Program-made: the position numbers and the translations under genes
Source: Tichowtungia sp964398915
Lineage (GTDB): Bacteria; Verrucomicrobiota; Kiritimatiellia; Kiritimatiellales; Tichowtungiaceae
Assembly (NCBI GenBank): GCA_964398915.1
Contig: CAYNOR010000010.1
Coordinates: 1 to 64,000, forward strand
Length of the DNA: 64,000 nt
Direction of reading: 5' to 3'
Notes under the pieces: model-generated
The model's input: only the letters and a program-made list of their open reading frames with translations
Database searches by the model: none
What the model was told of the DNA's origin: nothing
Part shown: piece after piece, positions 25,272-32,978 of the stretch
Layout of the letters: every line of letters starts with the position of its first letter
Position numbering within the stretch: position 1 is the stretch's first letter

Positions 25272-26486
25272 ATGACAAGATTCACCTACAGAGCGGTTAC
25301 GGCCGACGGCACACCCCGTAACGGTTCGCTGGAGGCTTCCGGCAAGGCGCAGGCGGTCCAGTCGCTCCAGAAAAGCGGGCTGGTAATTTTAAGTTTGTCG
25401 GCGGTGGGCGAGCAAACTGCCGTCGGCGAGATTTCCCGTTCATTAACCGGGCGTATCAGCGCGCAGCATCTGGTGGATTTTGCCATTGAAACTTCCGCGC
25501 TGCTCGACGCCAAGGTTCCGCTGGAGCAGGTTCTGAAAACACAGGCGGATCTTTGTACGCATAACCGGTTCAAGGAACTGCTGACGGCAGTCTGGCAGGA
25601 CGTGAACGGCGGTGCTTCGTTCGCTGATGCGCTCTCTCGGCATCCGAAAGTGTTCGAACGGTTTTTCGTCAATATGGTACGCGGAGGTGAGGCCTCCGGC
25701 GCGCTGGAATTAATTATGCGGCGCATTGCCGCGTTGCTTGAGCGCCGCATGAAATTGCGCAGTAAGGTGGTTGGTGCGCTGATTTATCCGTCCCTGCTGG
25801 TCATCATGGGCGTGATTGTTGTCAGCGTAATGATGATTTTTGTGGTTCCAAAAATGACCGCACTGTTCGGCGATTCCGGACGGCTTTTGCCGGCATCTAC
25901 CCGTGCGGTGATTGCAATGAGCAACTTTACCCGCACCGGTTGGTGGCTTTTTCCGCTGGTGTGTGCTGGCCTGTTTACCGTTTATAAAATGAAAACCCGT
26001 ACAGAAGAGGGGCAGGCGGCTTTCGGTCGCGCCGTTTTAAAAATTCCACTGCTTGGAAACCTGATTGCCCAGGCGGAGACCAGTCGCTTCTGCCGTATGA
26101 TGAGTTCACTGCTCGATGGACAGGTTCCGATTCTCTCTGCACTTTCGATTACCGGAGGGACGCTCGGCAACGCCGCACTGCGCCAGCTGATGAAAGAAGT
26201 TTATTCCCGCGTGCAGGGCGGCCAGCCGATGGGCCCGTTGCTCCAATCCCGTCCGGAGTTTCCTGAGCTGGCTTCGCGCATGATCACGATGGGTGAAGAA
26301 TCCGGCGAGCTACAGACGATGCTCAACAAAGTAGCAGACCGCTACGAAGAAAAAGTGGCATCTACGACCGAGCGGCTGGTCGGTGTGATCGAACCGGTTT
26401 TTATTATTTTAATGGGGATTGTTGTCGGATTCATTGTGATCAGCATGATGCAGGGCATCATGGCGATGAGTACGTCGGCGGGCTGA
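25272..26486 (+). CDS. gspF: Type II secretion inner-membrane platform protein GspF
   Basis: 404 residues, normal for GspF. Two T2SSF repeats are visible: residues about 68-190 (DFAIETSALLDAKVPLEQVL, then GEASGALELIMRRIAALLE) and 270-392 (SRFCRMMSSLLDGQVPILSAL, then GEESGELQTMLNKVADRYEE). Three hydrophobic helices lie near 165-190, 218-236 and 370-398. It anchors GspE and GspL in the cytoplasmic membrane. The start ATG at 25272 opens the family-typical RFTYRAVTADGT. Confidence 0.93.
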   Translation: MTRFTYRAVTADGTPRNGSLEASGKAQAVQSLQKSGLVILSLSAVGEQTAVGEISRSLTGRISAQHLVDFAIETSALLDAKVPLEQVLKTQADLCTHNRFKELLTAVWQDVNGGASFADALSRHPKVFERFFVNMVRGGEASGALELIMRRIAALLERRMKLRSKVVGALIYPSLLVIMGVIVVSVMMIFVVPKMTALFGDSGRLLPASTRAVIAMSNFTRTGWWLFPLVCAGLFTVYKMKTRTEEGQAAFGRAVLKIPLLGNLIAQAETSRFCRMMSSLLDGQVPILSALSITGGTLGNAALRQLMKEVYSRVQGGQPMGPLLQSRPEFPELASRMITMGEESGELQTMLNKVADRYEEKVASTTERLVGVIEPVFIILMGIVVGFIVISMMQGIMAMSTSAG

Positions 26487-26531
26487 AGAATATCGAATAT
26501 TGAACAAGGAATAATGAATATCGAAGGACAG

Positions 26532-26548
26532 TTTCCAATGATTGGAAA
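26532..26548. repeat. Dispersed 17-bp palindrome, perfect copy (before gspG)
   Basis: TTTCCA-ATGAT-TGGAAA with eight-bp arms, in the non-coding 84-bp gap between gspF and gspG. Its central codon in the usual phase would be TGA, so this copy could not be coding in that phase. Confidence 0.75.
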
Positions 26549-26570
26549 AAACGGAGAGGAGAATGCGGAT

Positions 26571-27005
26571 ATGGAAAAACGAAGAAATCAGAAGTCCGGT
26601 TTTACGTTGGTTGAACTGCTGGTGGTACTGGTGATTCTGATGGTGATCGGAACGATTGCCGTACAGAACTTCGGCGGAGAAGAAGATAAGGCCAAAGTGA
26701 AGGCGACCAAAGCCTCCTTTACATCGCTCGAAAATGCGCTGGAGCGGTTTAAACTGGATGTAGGCCGGTATCCGACGACGGAGGAAGGACTAGCCTCTTT
26801 GTATGAAGCGCCCGAGGGGGTCGAAGACTGGGCCGGGAAATATCTGACCAAACGACGGTCGCTGAAAGATGCCTGGGATAATGACTATGTTTATACGATT
26901 CCCGGTCCGGACGATGAGCCGTATGAAATCGTTTCATTCGGCGCGGATAAGGTGGAAGGCGGCGAAAAATATAACGCTGATCTGTCCAGTTTGAGCGAGG
27001 AGTAG
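26571..27005 (+). CDS. gspG: Major pseudopilin GspG
   Basis: 144 residues, normal for GspG, the major subunit of the T2SS pseudopilus. The prepilin leader is EKRRNQKSG followed by FTLVELLVVLVIL, with cleavage after Gly and the conserved Glu at +5. GRYPTTEEGLASL and the C-terminal DAWDNDYVYTIPG and FGADKVEGGE match the Ca-binding GspG fold. The ATG at 26571 is chosen for its AGAGGAG site nine bases upstream; the frame is open further upstream (26514) but runs through a word repeat and a dispersed palindrome. A prepilin peptidase gene is not in the window. Confidence 0.94.
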   Translation: MEKRRNQKSGFTLVELLVVLVILMVIGTIAVQNFGGEEDKAKVKATKASFTSLENALERFKLDVGRYPTTEEGLASLYEAPEGVEDWAGKYLTKRRSLKDAWDNDYVYTIPGPDDEPYEIVSFGADKVEGGEKYNADLSSLSEE

Positions 27006-27012
27006 GGGCGTT

Positions 27013-27735
27013 ATGGAGTGTGGGAGTAATGGAGTGTGCGTGGGGGGTGCTGTTGTGGCAGCAGGCCGTCGATCTCGTTTATTTAGGACTCCAATACTCC
27101 ATGAATCCAATACTCCCGTACGCTATTCCCGTACAGGCTTCACTCTGATCGAATTGCTGGTGGTGCTGGCAATCATCACGATCATGATCAGTGTGGCTGT
27201 TGCTACGCTTTCCGGATCGGGTACGCCGAAGCAGCAGCTTCGCCGCGAAGCCGGCGGTCTGACCGGACTGTTTAGAGACGCGCGGCTTGCAGCGATGGAA
27301 CGAAAACTGAAAATCGACGTTTATGCCGAGCCGTCATCCCGCACGGTTTGCGCGGTCGAGTCGGGTTATGCGCGGAAATTGCTGGAGGATAATCCGGCAT
27401 TTTTTTCGGAGGGAGCCGGTCTGGCGGAGTATGAGCCGGAAGCTAACCGATTTTTCCGTGTGACGAAATTTCCGGAGGAGATCGGGATTGAGGCGTTTAC
27501 ATTGAATGATATTGAGCCTGAAAAAGACGGCGACGAACCGCTGTTTGAACCGGCGGTTGAAAGGGATATTGCGGGTGAACCTTCCGAATCAGACCGCCCT
27601 GTTTTTAGTTTTACGCATTTAGGCGGCGCGTCCGGCGGCGGAATCAGCGTGGTGCTCGATGAAATTCGGATTGATATAGCCTGTGATTTGCTCACCGGGC
27701 TGCCGGAAATTGTCCGGCGGAGAGCGGAGCAATGA
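27013..27735 (+). CDS. gspH: Minor pseudopilin GspH/FimT-like
   Basis: 240 residues. The prepilin-type segment (TGFTLIELLVVLAIITIM) begins at residue 42, preceded by an unusually long leader of about 42 residues encoded by a word-type repeat (27013-27125: GGAGTGTGGGAGTAATGGAG against CTCCAATACTCC). The body has GspH features such as FRDARLAAMERKLKIDVY and a Glu-rich central region. Starts inside the leader (for example GTG codons) are possible, so the true start is uncertain. It lies 7 bp after gspG and overlaps gspI by 3 bp. Confidence 0.85.
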   Translation: MECGSNGVCVGGAVVAAGRRSRLFRTPILHESNTPVRYSRTGFTLIELLVVLAIITIMISVAVATLSGSGTPKQQLRREAGGLTGLFRDARLAAMERKLKIDVYAEPSSRTVCAVESGYARKLLEDNPAFFSEGAGLAEYEPEANRFFRVTKFPEEIGIEAFTLNDIEPEKDGDEPLFEPAVERDIAGEPSESDRPVFSFTHLGGASGGGISVVLDEIRIDIACDLLTGLPEIVRRRAEQ

Positions 27736-28223
27736 AAGGATTTATAAAAATTTTGGAGTGCGGCGGGAAACGAAGTGCCACGCCGCTTTTGCATTCGGGG
27801 AGAGCGGAGTCGCCCGTCGGTTGTCCCCGCACTTCAGAGCGTTGCCACGCCGGCTTCTCCCTGCTGGAGGTGCTGGTGGCGCTGGCGATTTTCGGCATCG
27901 CTGCCGGCGGGATTCTGGTGGCGCTGGGGCATCATCTGAAAAACGTATCGTTTCTTCAGGATCATTCGCGGGCGGTGCGGATCGCTTCCCGCGAAATAAA
28001 TGCGCTGCGGCGGATGACATCGCTCCCGGAGGAGGTAACGGAAGGGTCTGAGGGCCGGTTTATATGGACAGCGCAAGTCAGCACCGAAGGGCTTGACGAA
28101 TGGCCTGGACTGGACAACGCAAGCGGAACGCCTGTGCTGTTGAATGTAACCGTGCAGTGGAGTGACAGCGAGGGCGGGCCTTTTACCGGCAAGGTGCGTT
28201 TAGACGGGGTTGAGGTTTTTTAG
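27732..28223 (+). CDS. gspI: Minor pseudopilin GspI
   Basis: 163 residues. The prepilin motif (AGFSLLEVLVALAIFGIA) starts at residue 40 after a long leader, again coming from an inverted-repeat junction (27757-27850, GCGGGAAACGAAGTGCCACG against GCGTTGCCACGCCGGC). The Glu at +5 and the downstream GRFIWTAQVST with VTVQWSDSEGG strands match GspI. It overlaps gspH (ATGA), and the stop is two bases before gspJ. GspI, GspJ and GspK are thought to form the pseudopilus tip. Confidence 0.87.
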   Translation: MKGFIKILECGGKRSATPLLHSGRAESPVGCPRTSERCHAGFSLLEVLVALAIFGIAAGGILVALGHHLKNVSFLQDHSRAVRIASREINALRRMTSLPEEVTEGSEGRFIWTAQVSTEGLDEWPGLDNASGTPVLLNVTVQWSDSEGGPFTGKVRLDGVEVF

Positions 28224-28225
28224 AT

Positions 28226-29041
28226 ATGGATAATCGGATTAAAGGATTGTTGGATTGTTGGATGAGAGGATTCTGTATCAGCAGATGTTCTCAAATTCAT
28301 GTGTTCCAGAAATCCAGTCATCCAAAAATCCAGTCATCCGGATTCACTCTCATTGAACTACTGGTGGCGCTGGCCTTGATAGGAATTCTTGGCGCTTCAC
28401 TGGCTGGCGTTTTGCGTAATTCAATGGATTCAGTAGATCAGGCTCAGGCTTCAGTGAATCATCTGACCCGTCTGCGTTCTCTCGATTCAGTACTGGGTGG
28501 TGCGTTGCGCGATGCGGTGACCGTGAAACTTACTTCGACTGAGCAGAGATTATTAGGCGAACAGAGTTCTTTTGATAAGACGGCCGGTACGATCCGGTTT
28601 CATGGTGATGAGCTATCTCTCGGGTTTTGTCTGCAGCGGCCGTTTCTGTCTGTGGAGCGTGACGGGTACACGCATTGGATTGCGCTCGAGATCCGGCAGA
28701 ACGAAGAAACGGACCGCAGTTCGCTCTGGCTCCGTGATGTTTCGTTTGTTCCCGGCAGCGATAATCCGGCGGGTGATGACTGGGGCGGACTGGACGGCGC
28801 GGTGGATGAGCGCCTCCCTGTGCAGGAGGTTTGCCTGGTTCGCGATGCCGCCGTACTGAGTTTCCGTTACTGGGCCGTGCCGGAGGATGATACCAGTGAG
28901 CCGGAAGAGATGCTTCCTGAGGATATCGGAGGGGACTATGCGCTGGCCGTTCCGGACTATATCGAGCTGGAAATAAAAATGCCCAAAGGCGCGGTGGAAG
29001 TGCTGACGTTCGACTATAATTTAAGGGAGACGCTGCTTTGA
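28226..29041 (+). CDS. gspJ: Minor pseudopilin GspJ
   Basis: 271 residues. SGFTLIELLVALALIG starts at residue 37 after a leader encoded by a GGATTGTTGGATTG / ATCCAGTCATCC word repeat (28236-28340). The body resembles GspJ: RLRSLDSVLGGALRDAV, then GYTHWIALEIRQNEE and a C-terminal VLTFDYNLRETLL. The TGA is directly followed by, and overlaps, the gspK start. It is a minor tip pseudopilin by position and motif. Confidence 0.87.
   Translation: MDNRIKGLLDCWMRGFCISRCSQIHVFQKSSHPKIQSSGFTLIELLVALALIGILGASLAGVLRNSMDSVDQAQASVNHLTRLRSLDSVLGGALRDAVTVKLTSTEQRLLGEQSSFDKTAGTIRFHGDELSLGFCLQRPFLSVERDGYTHWIALEIRQNEETDRSSLWLRDVSFVPGSDNPAGDDWGGLDGAVDERLPVQEVCLVRDAAVLSFRYWAVPEDDTSEPEEMLPEDIGGDYALAVPDYIELEIKMPKGAVEVLTFDYNLRETLL
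28236..28340. repeat. Word-type repeat encoding the GspJ leader
   Basis: Left words GGATTGTTGGATTGTTGGAT, right words ATCCAGTCATCCAAAAATCC. It resembles the repeats at 5499-5573 and 58572-58690, but here it is translated as the GspJ pre-leader. Confidence 0.55.
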
Positions 29042-30108
29042 TGAATGCGTCCGCCCCCATAAACCTTCGTTCCGGATCAGCACTTCTGATTGTGCTGGGC
29101 GTGATGGCTGTTCTTTCCTTGCTGGTGGCCGGATTCGGTCGCGGACTGCGGGCGGATTTGCGTGCCTCCGGCGGTTTTTATGAAGCGGCTCAGAATGAAC
29201 AGCTGGCACGCAGTGCGCTGGCTGCAGCGCAGATTGAGCTGGCGAATACGGCGATGTATGCCGATGCCACAGGGAATGTTTATTTTGTGACCGGCGATGA
29301 GTCGTATGAGTCTGAAATCGAAACGCTTTCGCTGTACCGGCAAGGCGTGCCGCTGGGTCGTGGAAAAGTTTCGTACCGGATTTTGATGAAGCCGAATGCG
29401 CTGGATATTAATGAGCTGGGAGCCGGTGCGCTGGGGCGGCTGTTTGAGGTGGCCTGCGGCCTTGAGGAGGGCGATGAGCGGTCGGCTCTGGTTGATTCCA
29501 TCCTCGACTGGATTGATCCGGACAGTACGCAGCGGACTTATGGAGCTGAAGAGGAGTTTTATCAGGCGCTCAATGTGCCGCGGCATTGTCGCAACGATTC
29601 GTTTGAAACGATTGAAGAATTGCTGGTGGTTAACGGGATGACTCCCAAATTGCTGTTCGGGTATGGCCGGTCGGTAACTGTTAATGACGGGTTGTTGCTG
29701 GGCGGCGGGCTTTACCGTTTTCTGGTTGGTGACAATTCTCTGGAGGCAAAGGCTTCTATTAAGTATATCCAGAGCGGGGTTCTTCCTGCGGATAACCGGC
29801 GCCGTATAGAGGAAGTTGCGGAGGACAGTGGTTTTACAAAAGTTAAGGTGCTTCCGCCTGTCCTTTATCTGGTCGCCGAAGGGTTTGTTCCGTGGTCTGT
29901 TGAGGAGGAAGGGTCCGGCGTCTTTGAAACGGAAGAATCTGTTCCTGCCGACGCTTCTTCCCGTCATATCATTTTGGTAAAACTGGTTTTGCCGGAGGAC
30001 GGCAGCTCCAGGAAATATACGGTCGCGGATTTCCAGGAGAACGCGGCCGGCGAGTTGATCGAGAAGGTACTGGCGTGTGGAGTCCCGGAGGATCGTGATG
30101 AACTTTAA
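29041..30108 (+). CDS. gspK: Minor pseudopilin GspK
   Basis: 355 residues. The leader is short (NASAPINLRSGS) and the hydrophobic helix ALLIVLGVMAVLSLL lacks the Glu at +5, as is typical of GspK. ALDINELGAGALGRLFEV and DSILDWIDPDSTQRTYGAEEEFYQ match the GspK Ca-binding/SAM-like region. ATG 29041 is preferred over the TTG one codon before; it overlaps the gspJ stop. The gspL start (30098) overlaps its 3' end by 11 bp. Confidence 0.9.
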   Translation: MNASAPINLRSGSALLIVLGVMAVLSLLVAGFGRGLRADLRASGGFYEAAQNEQLARSALAAAQIELANTAMYADATGNVYFVTGDESYESEIETLSLYRQGVPLGRGKVSYRILMKPNALDINELGAGALGRLFEVACGLEEGDERSALVDSILDWIDPDSTQRTYGAEEEFYQALNVPRHCRNDSFETIEELLVVNGMTPKLLFGYGRSVTVNDGLLLGGGLYRFLVGDNSLEAKASIKYIQSGVLPADNRRRIEEVAEDSGFTKVKVLPPVLYLVAEGFVPWSVEEEGSGVFETEESVPADASSRHIILVKLVLPEDGSSRKYTVADFQENAAGELIEKVLACGVPEDRDEL

Positions 30109-31489
30109 AAAAATGCCTGAGATGAAGTGGATCGCCGGAAAATCAAGCTTGGCTTTGATTTTTTGGGACAATGCGGTTGATGCCGTCTGGCTGGAGCAGT
30201 CGCTGCTGGGGTCGACGGTCCGCCTGATGGAGCGGTTCCCGCTCAATGAAACGACGCCGGATCTGCTGGCTCAACGTTTTCTTGCGGCGGAGAAGACCCC
30301 CGCGCGGGTGCTGGTCTGCCTGCCGAGAGCCTTATTGATGCAGCGTACGCTTCACTATCCAATCGCGGTGAAGGACGATCTTGCCCAGATGCTTCAGTTC
30401 GAGGCGGCACGACACGTACCTCTGCCGGAGGCCGACCGGCGGATTGCTTTTACCGCCGTGCCTTTACCCGAAGGAAAACAGATCGCTGTTAATCTGCTGG
30501 CCGCCCGGAATTCGGAAATTTCAGTTTTTCTGGAACCGTGGATTAAGGCGGGGATCCCTGTAGATGAAGTGGTTTCGTTGAGTGCGCTGTTAGCTCCGGG
30601 TGCCGGGAATGTTCCGGTTCTGCAATTGCTGACGGATGATGCACATATCGAGCTGGCCCTTTTTGCCAACGGACTGCTGCAGGACAGCTTATTGATGGAC
30701 CGGCAGGCCGCCGGATTCTGTAAAGAGACGTTGGTGGATGCGGCACGCCGGATGGCGGTCCGGCATCATGAAATGCTTGGTGCAGAAGGAATCGGCCGGA
30801 TAGTTTGTGCGGGGCCTGCCGTTCTGCCGGAAGAGTTTCAGAACAGTCTTGGTGTTGCCTTCGGCCTGCATATCCACCCGCTGGAGGTTCCCGCTGTTAT
30901 TCTTCCGGATGTCGCCGCATTTGCCTCCGTACCGGTTCTGACCGAAGCGCTGTGTGCAGTCATTGCCGAGATTCCGCTTTCGTTGAACCTGATTGATCGT
31001 TCCGGACGTAAAATTCCGGTGAGCAGGCGGACGCTGATTATTGCAGGGCTGTGTGTGTTGCTGGCGGTGGAGCTGCCGGTCAGCTGGCTGGTCAGGACGT
31101 TTTCTCCAGCCGTAGCAACAAAATCCATCGCTCGCGAAACCGCCGATCTGAAGCGGAAAGCGTCCTCAATACAGATTATCAAAAATGAAAACCGCGATTT
31201 GCGCAGCGAGCTTGAACAGCTCGACGAGATGGGGAAAACCCGTGTGAGCATTATGAGTATGCTCAAAGTTCTTTCTGACACACTGCCGGAGGATACATAT
31301 TTGCAGTCGGTGGCTTATACCCGTGGCGATGATATCCAGATTAAGGGCCGCTCCAAAACCCCGGACCGTCTTCCGCAGTTAATGCTCAGCATCCCTTTTG
31401 TAGCCACCATTGAAGAGTCGGATATCGGCGAAAAGGAAAATGAAGATTTCGGGTTCAGTCTTTCAGCCGCTTTGAGGAGTACGAAATGA
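30098..31489 (+). CDS. gspL: Type II secretion protein GspL (PilM/PilN-type)
   Basis: 463 residues. The N-terminal 300 residues are an actin-like cytoplasmic domain (LALIFWDNAVDAVWLEQS; LVCLPRALLMQRTLHYP; MLQFEAARHVPLPEADRR). One transmembrane helix (RTLIIAGLCVLLAVELPVSW) follows near residue 310. The periplasmic part has a coiled coil (AREtADLKRK type, about 345-385) and a ferredoxin-like domain with YLQSVAYTRGDDIQIKGRS. This PilM-plus-PilN fusion is how GspL is built. GGAGG lies eight bases before ATG 30098; the longer GTG start at 30077 is less likely. Confidence 0.85.
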   Translation: MNFKKMPEMKWIAGKSSLALIFWDNAVDAVWLEQSLLGSTVRLMERFPLNETTPDLLAQRFLAAEKTPARVLVCLPRALLMQRTLHYPIAVKDDLAQMLQFEAARHVPLPEADRRIAFTAVPLPEGKQIAVNLLAARNSEISVFLEPWIKAGIPVDEVVSLSALLAPGAGNVPVLQLLTDDAHIELALFANGLLQDSLLMDRQAAGFCKETLVDAARRMAVRHHEMLGAEGIGRIVCAGPAVLPEEFQNSLGVAFGLHIHPLEVPAVILPDVAAFASVPVLTEALCAVIAEIPLSLNLIDRSGRKIPVSRRTLIIAGLCVLLAVELPVSWLVRTFSPAVATKSIARETADLKRKASSIQIIKNENRDLRSELEQLDEMGKTRVSIMSMLKVLSDTLPEDTYLQSVAYTRGDDIQIKGRSKTPDRLPQLMLSIPFVATIEESDIGEKENEDFGFSLSAALRSTK

Positions 31490-32130
31490 ATAATTTTATA
31501 ACCAGACTCTCCCGCCAGGAACGGCTTTATGTGATCGCTGCGGCAGTCGCTTTGTTTTTCGCAGTCGTTCTTTATCCGGCTTTCCGGACATCGTCGGCAT
31601 ACCGGCAGGGGAAAATCGAAGAGCTTGAAGCAGCCCGGGCTCTCCGCGCAACGTATCAAACCATGCTGCGTACAGCTGAACAGATCCGGGCGGAGAACGG
31701 TGAGTTGAAGGAGGCACTCAGCCGGACGGACGGACTGCTGTTTGACCGGATAGGTAACGATGTCATGATGGAGGCCGCAGTGATTAAAATGCTTAATCAG
31801 CTGGCTCCGGATCTGAGTCTCGATATTTCTATAGCGCGTCCGTCACTCCGTGCCACTCCGGGGCGGCTGAATTTTTCTGTGCGCGGAACGGGACGTTATC
31901 CGGAAATACTGAACTTTTTCTATCTGCTCGAAATGCACCGCCCGCTGATCGTTGTAGATCATTTTAATATGACGGTGCAAAACAACAAACGGGCGGTTGC
32001 TCAGAAAGCCAAAGTGCCTCCGCAGGCTGCGGCATTGCGCAAAACGGCTACGGTGGAGCCGTCAGAGCCCCGGATGAAATTACAGATGGATATCCACATC
32101 AATTGCCGGACGGCAGGGGGAGGCAAATGA
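31486..32130 (+). CDS. gspM: Type II secretion protein GspM-like (PilO-type)
   Basis: 214 residues. A short cytoplasmic N-terminus (NNFITRLSRQERLY) precedes a transmembrane helix (VIAAAVALFFAVVLYPAF), a coiled-coil stretch (residues about 45-85) and a ferredoxin-like periplasmic domain ending MKLQMDIHINC. This is the GspM/PilO layout, and position after gspL supports it. The start overlaps the gspL stop by 4 bp, and the stop overlaps the next gene (ATGA). Sequence identity in this family is low, so the assignment rests on architecture and order. Confidence 0.8.
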   Translation: MNNFITRLSRQERLYVIAAAVALFFAVVLYPAFRTSSAYRQGKIEELEAARALRATYQTMLRTAEQIRAENGELKEALSRTDGLLFDRIGNDVMMEAAVIKMLNQLAPDLSLDISIARPSLRATPGRLNFSVRGTGRYPEILNFFYLLEMHRPLIVVDHFNMTVQNNKRAVAQKAKVPPQAAALRKTATVEPSEPRMKLQMDIHINCRTAGGGK

Positions 32131-32963
32131 AGACTTCAGTTCAACGCTATTTGATTCCGGGACTGGCGGTTCTTTGCGGACTGGGTGCTTTGACGATGAT
32201 TCCGGCGGTGCATCTGCCGTGGCAAGGCTCGGGACCCGTGAGGGACAGTGCTCGCCCCATTCCCGCTTTGGGGCTGGAGTCATTAAACGCGATGTCGCCC
32301 TCTATGCAGGAGGTTGTAGCGAAACATCTGTTTATCCCTGAGCGCAAAGCAACCGGTCTGAATTCGTTTCCCGACCTCACGGTCAAAGGTGTATTCCTAG
32401 GCAACGAACGCAGTGCAGTTTTTTCGCTGAAATCCAAGCCGCAGGCCAATCTGCGGGTTTGGGCGGGCGGCGTGGCTGGCGCATTGAGCCAGATTAAAGA
32501 TCCGCGAGATCCTCGTCAGCCGATTGCCCAATTCCTGCGCGAATGGAATATCAAAGAGATCAATTTCGGCAGCGTGACCGTTGAACATTTTATCACCGGT
32601 GAAGTGGAGACCTACGCGGTAGACTATACGCCAGAAAAAAAAATCAAGGATGATGCAGCGCGAGGGTATGGGCAGGGCATCATGCCGCAGGCTGAGTCGG
32701 CGTTGTCATCCGCCGCACGGACAGCCAACGGAAATAGTGTGCGGGCTGGACAGGCGCCTCCCGGCGGGGCCCAGTCGGTTAATTTGATGGCTGACCGTAT
32801 TTCTGCCATGATGCAACGGATGAGTCCGGATCAGAAAAAGCAGTTTATGCAGCGGCTGGGACAGAACGCTACCAAAGCAAATCAGAATAACGCGAAGGGC
32901 GCGGACGCTAAATCGACTCCACAGACCGGTAAAAAACCGCAGAACACTAAAAAAACAAAATAG
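32127..32963 (+). CDS. Periplasmic GspC/PilP-like subunit of the secretion operon
   Basis: 278 residues. A signal anchor (RYLIPGLAVLCGLGALTMIPAV) is followed by an HR-type segment, LTVKGVFLGNERSAVFSLKSKP, with an ensuing strand containing VTVEHFITGEVETYAVDY. That is the small beta domain seen in GspC and PilP, which contacts the secretin N0 domain. The last 80 residues are disordered and rich in Gln, Asn and Lys (MSPDQKKQFMQRLGQNATK). No PDZ domain is present. Unusually, it comes last in the operon rather than first as gspC does in Proteobacteria. Confidence 0.68.
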   Translation: MKTSVQRYLIPGLAVLCGLGALTMIPAVHLPWQGSGPVRDSARPIPALGLESLNAMSPSMQEVVAKHLFIPERKATGLNSFPDLTVKGVFLGNERSAVFSLKSKPQANLRVWAGGVAGALSQIKDPRDPRQPIAQFLREWNIKEINFGSVTVEHFITGEVETYAVDYTPEKKIKDDAARGYGQGIMPQAESALSSAARTANGNSVRAGQAPPGGAQSVNLMADRISAMMQRMSPDQKKQFMQRLGQNATKANQNNAKGADAKSTPQTGKKPQNTKKTK

Positions 32964-32978
32964 CAGATAAGGGAATTC

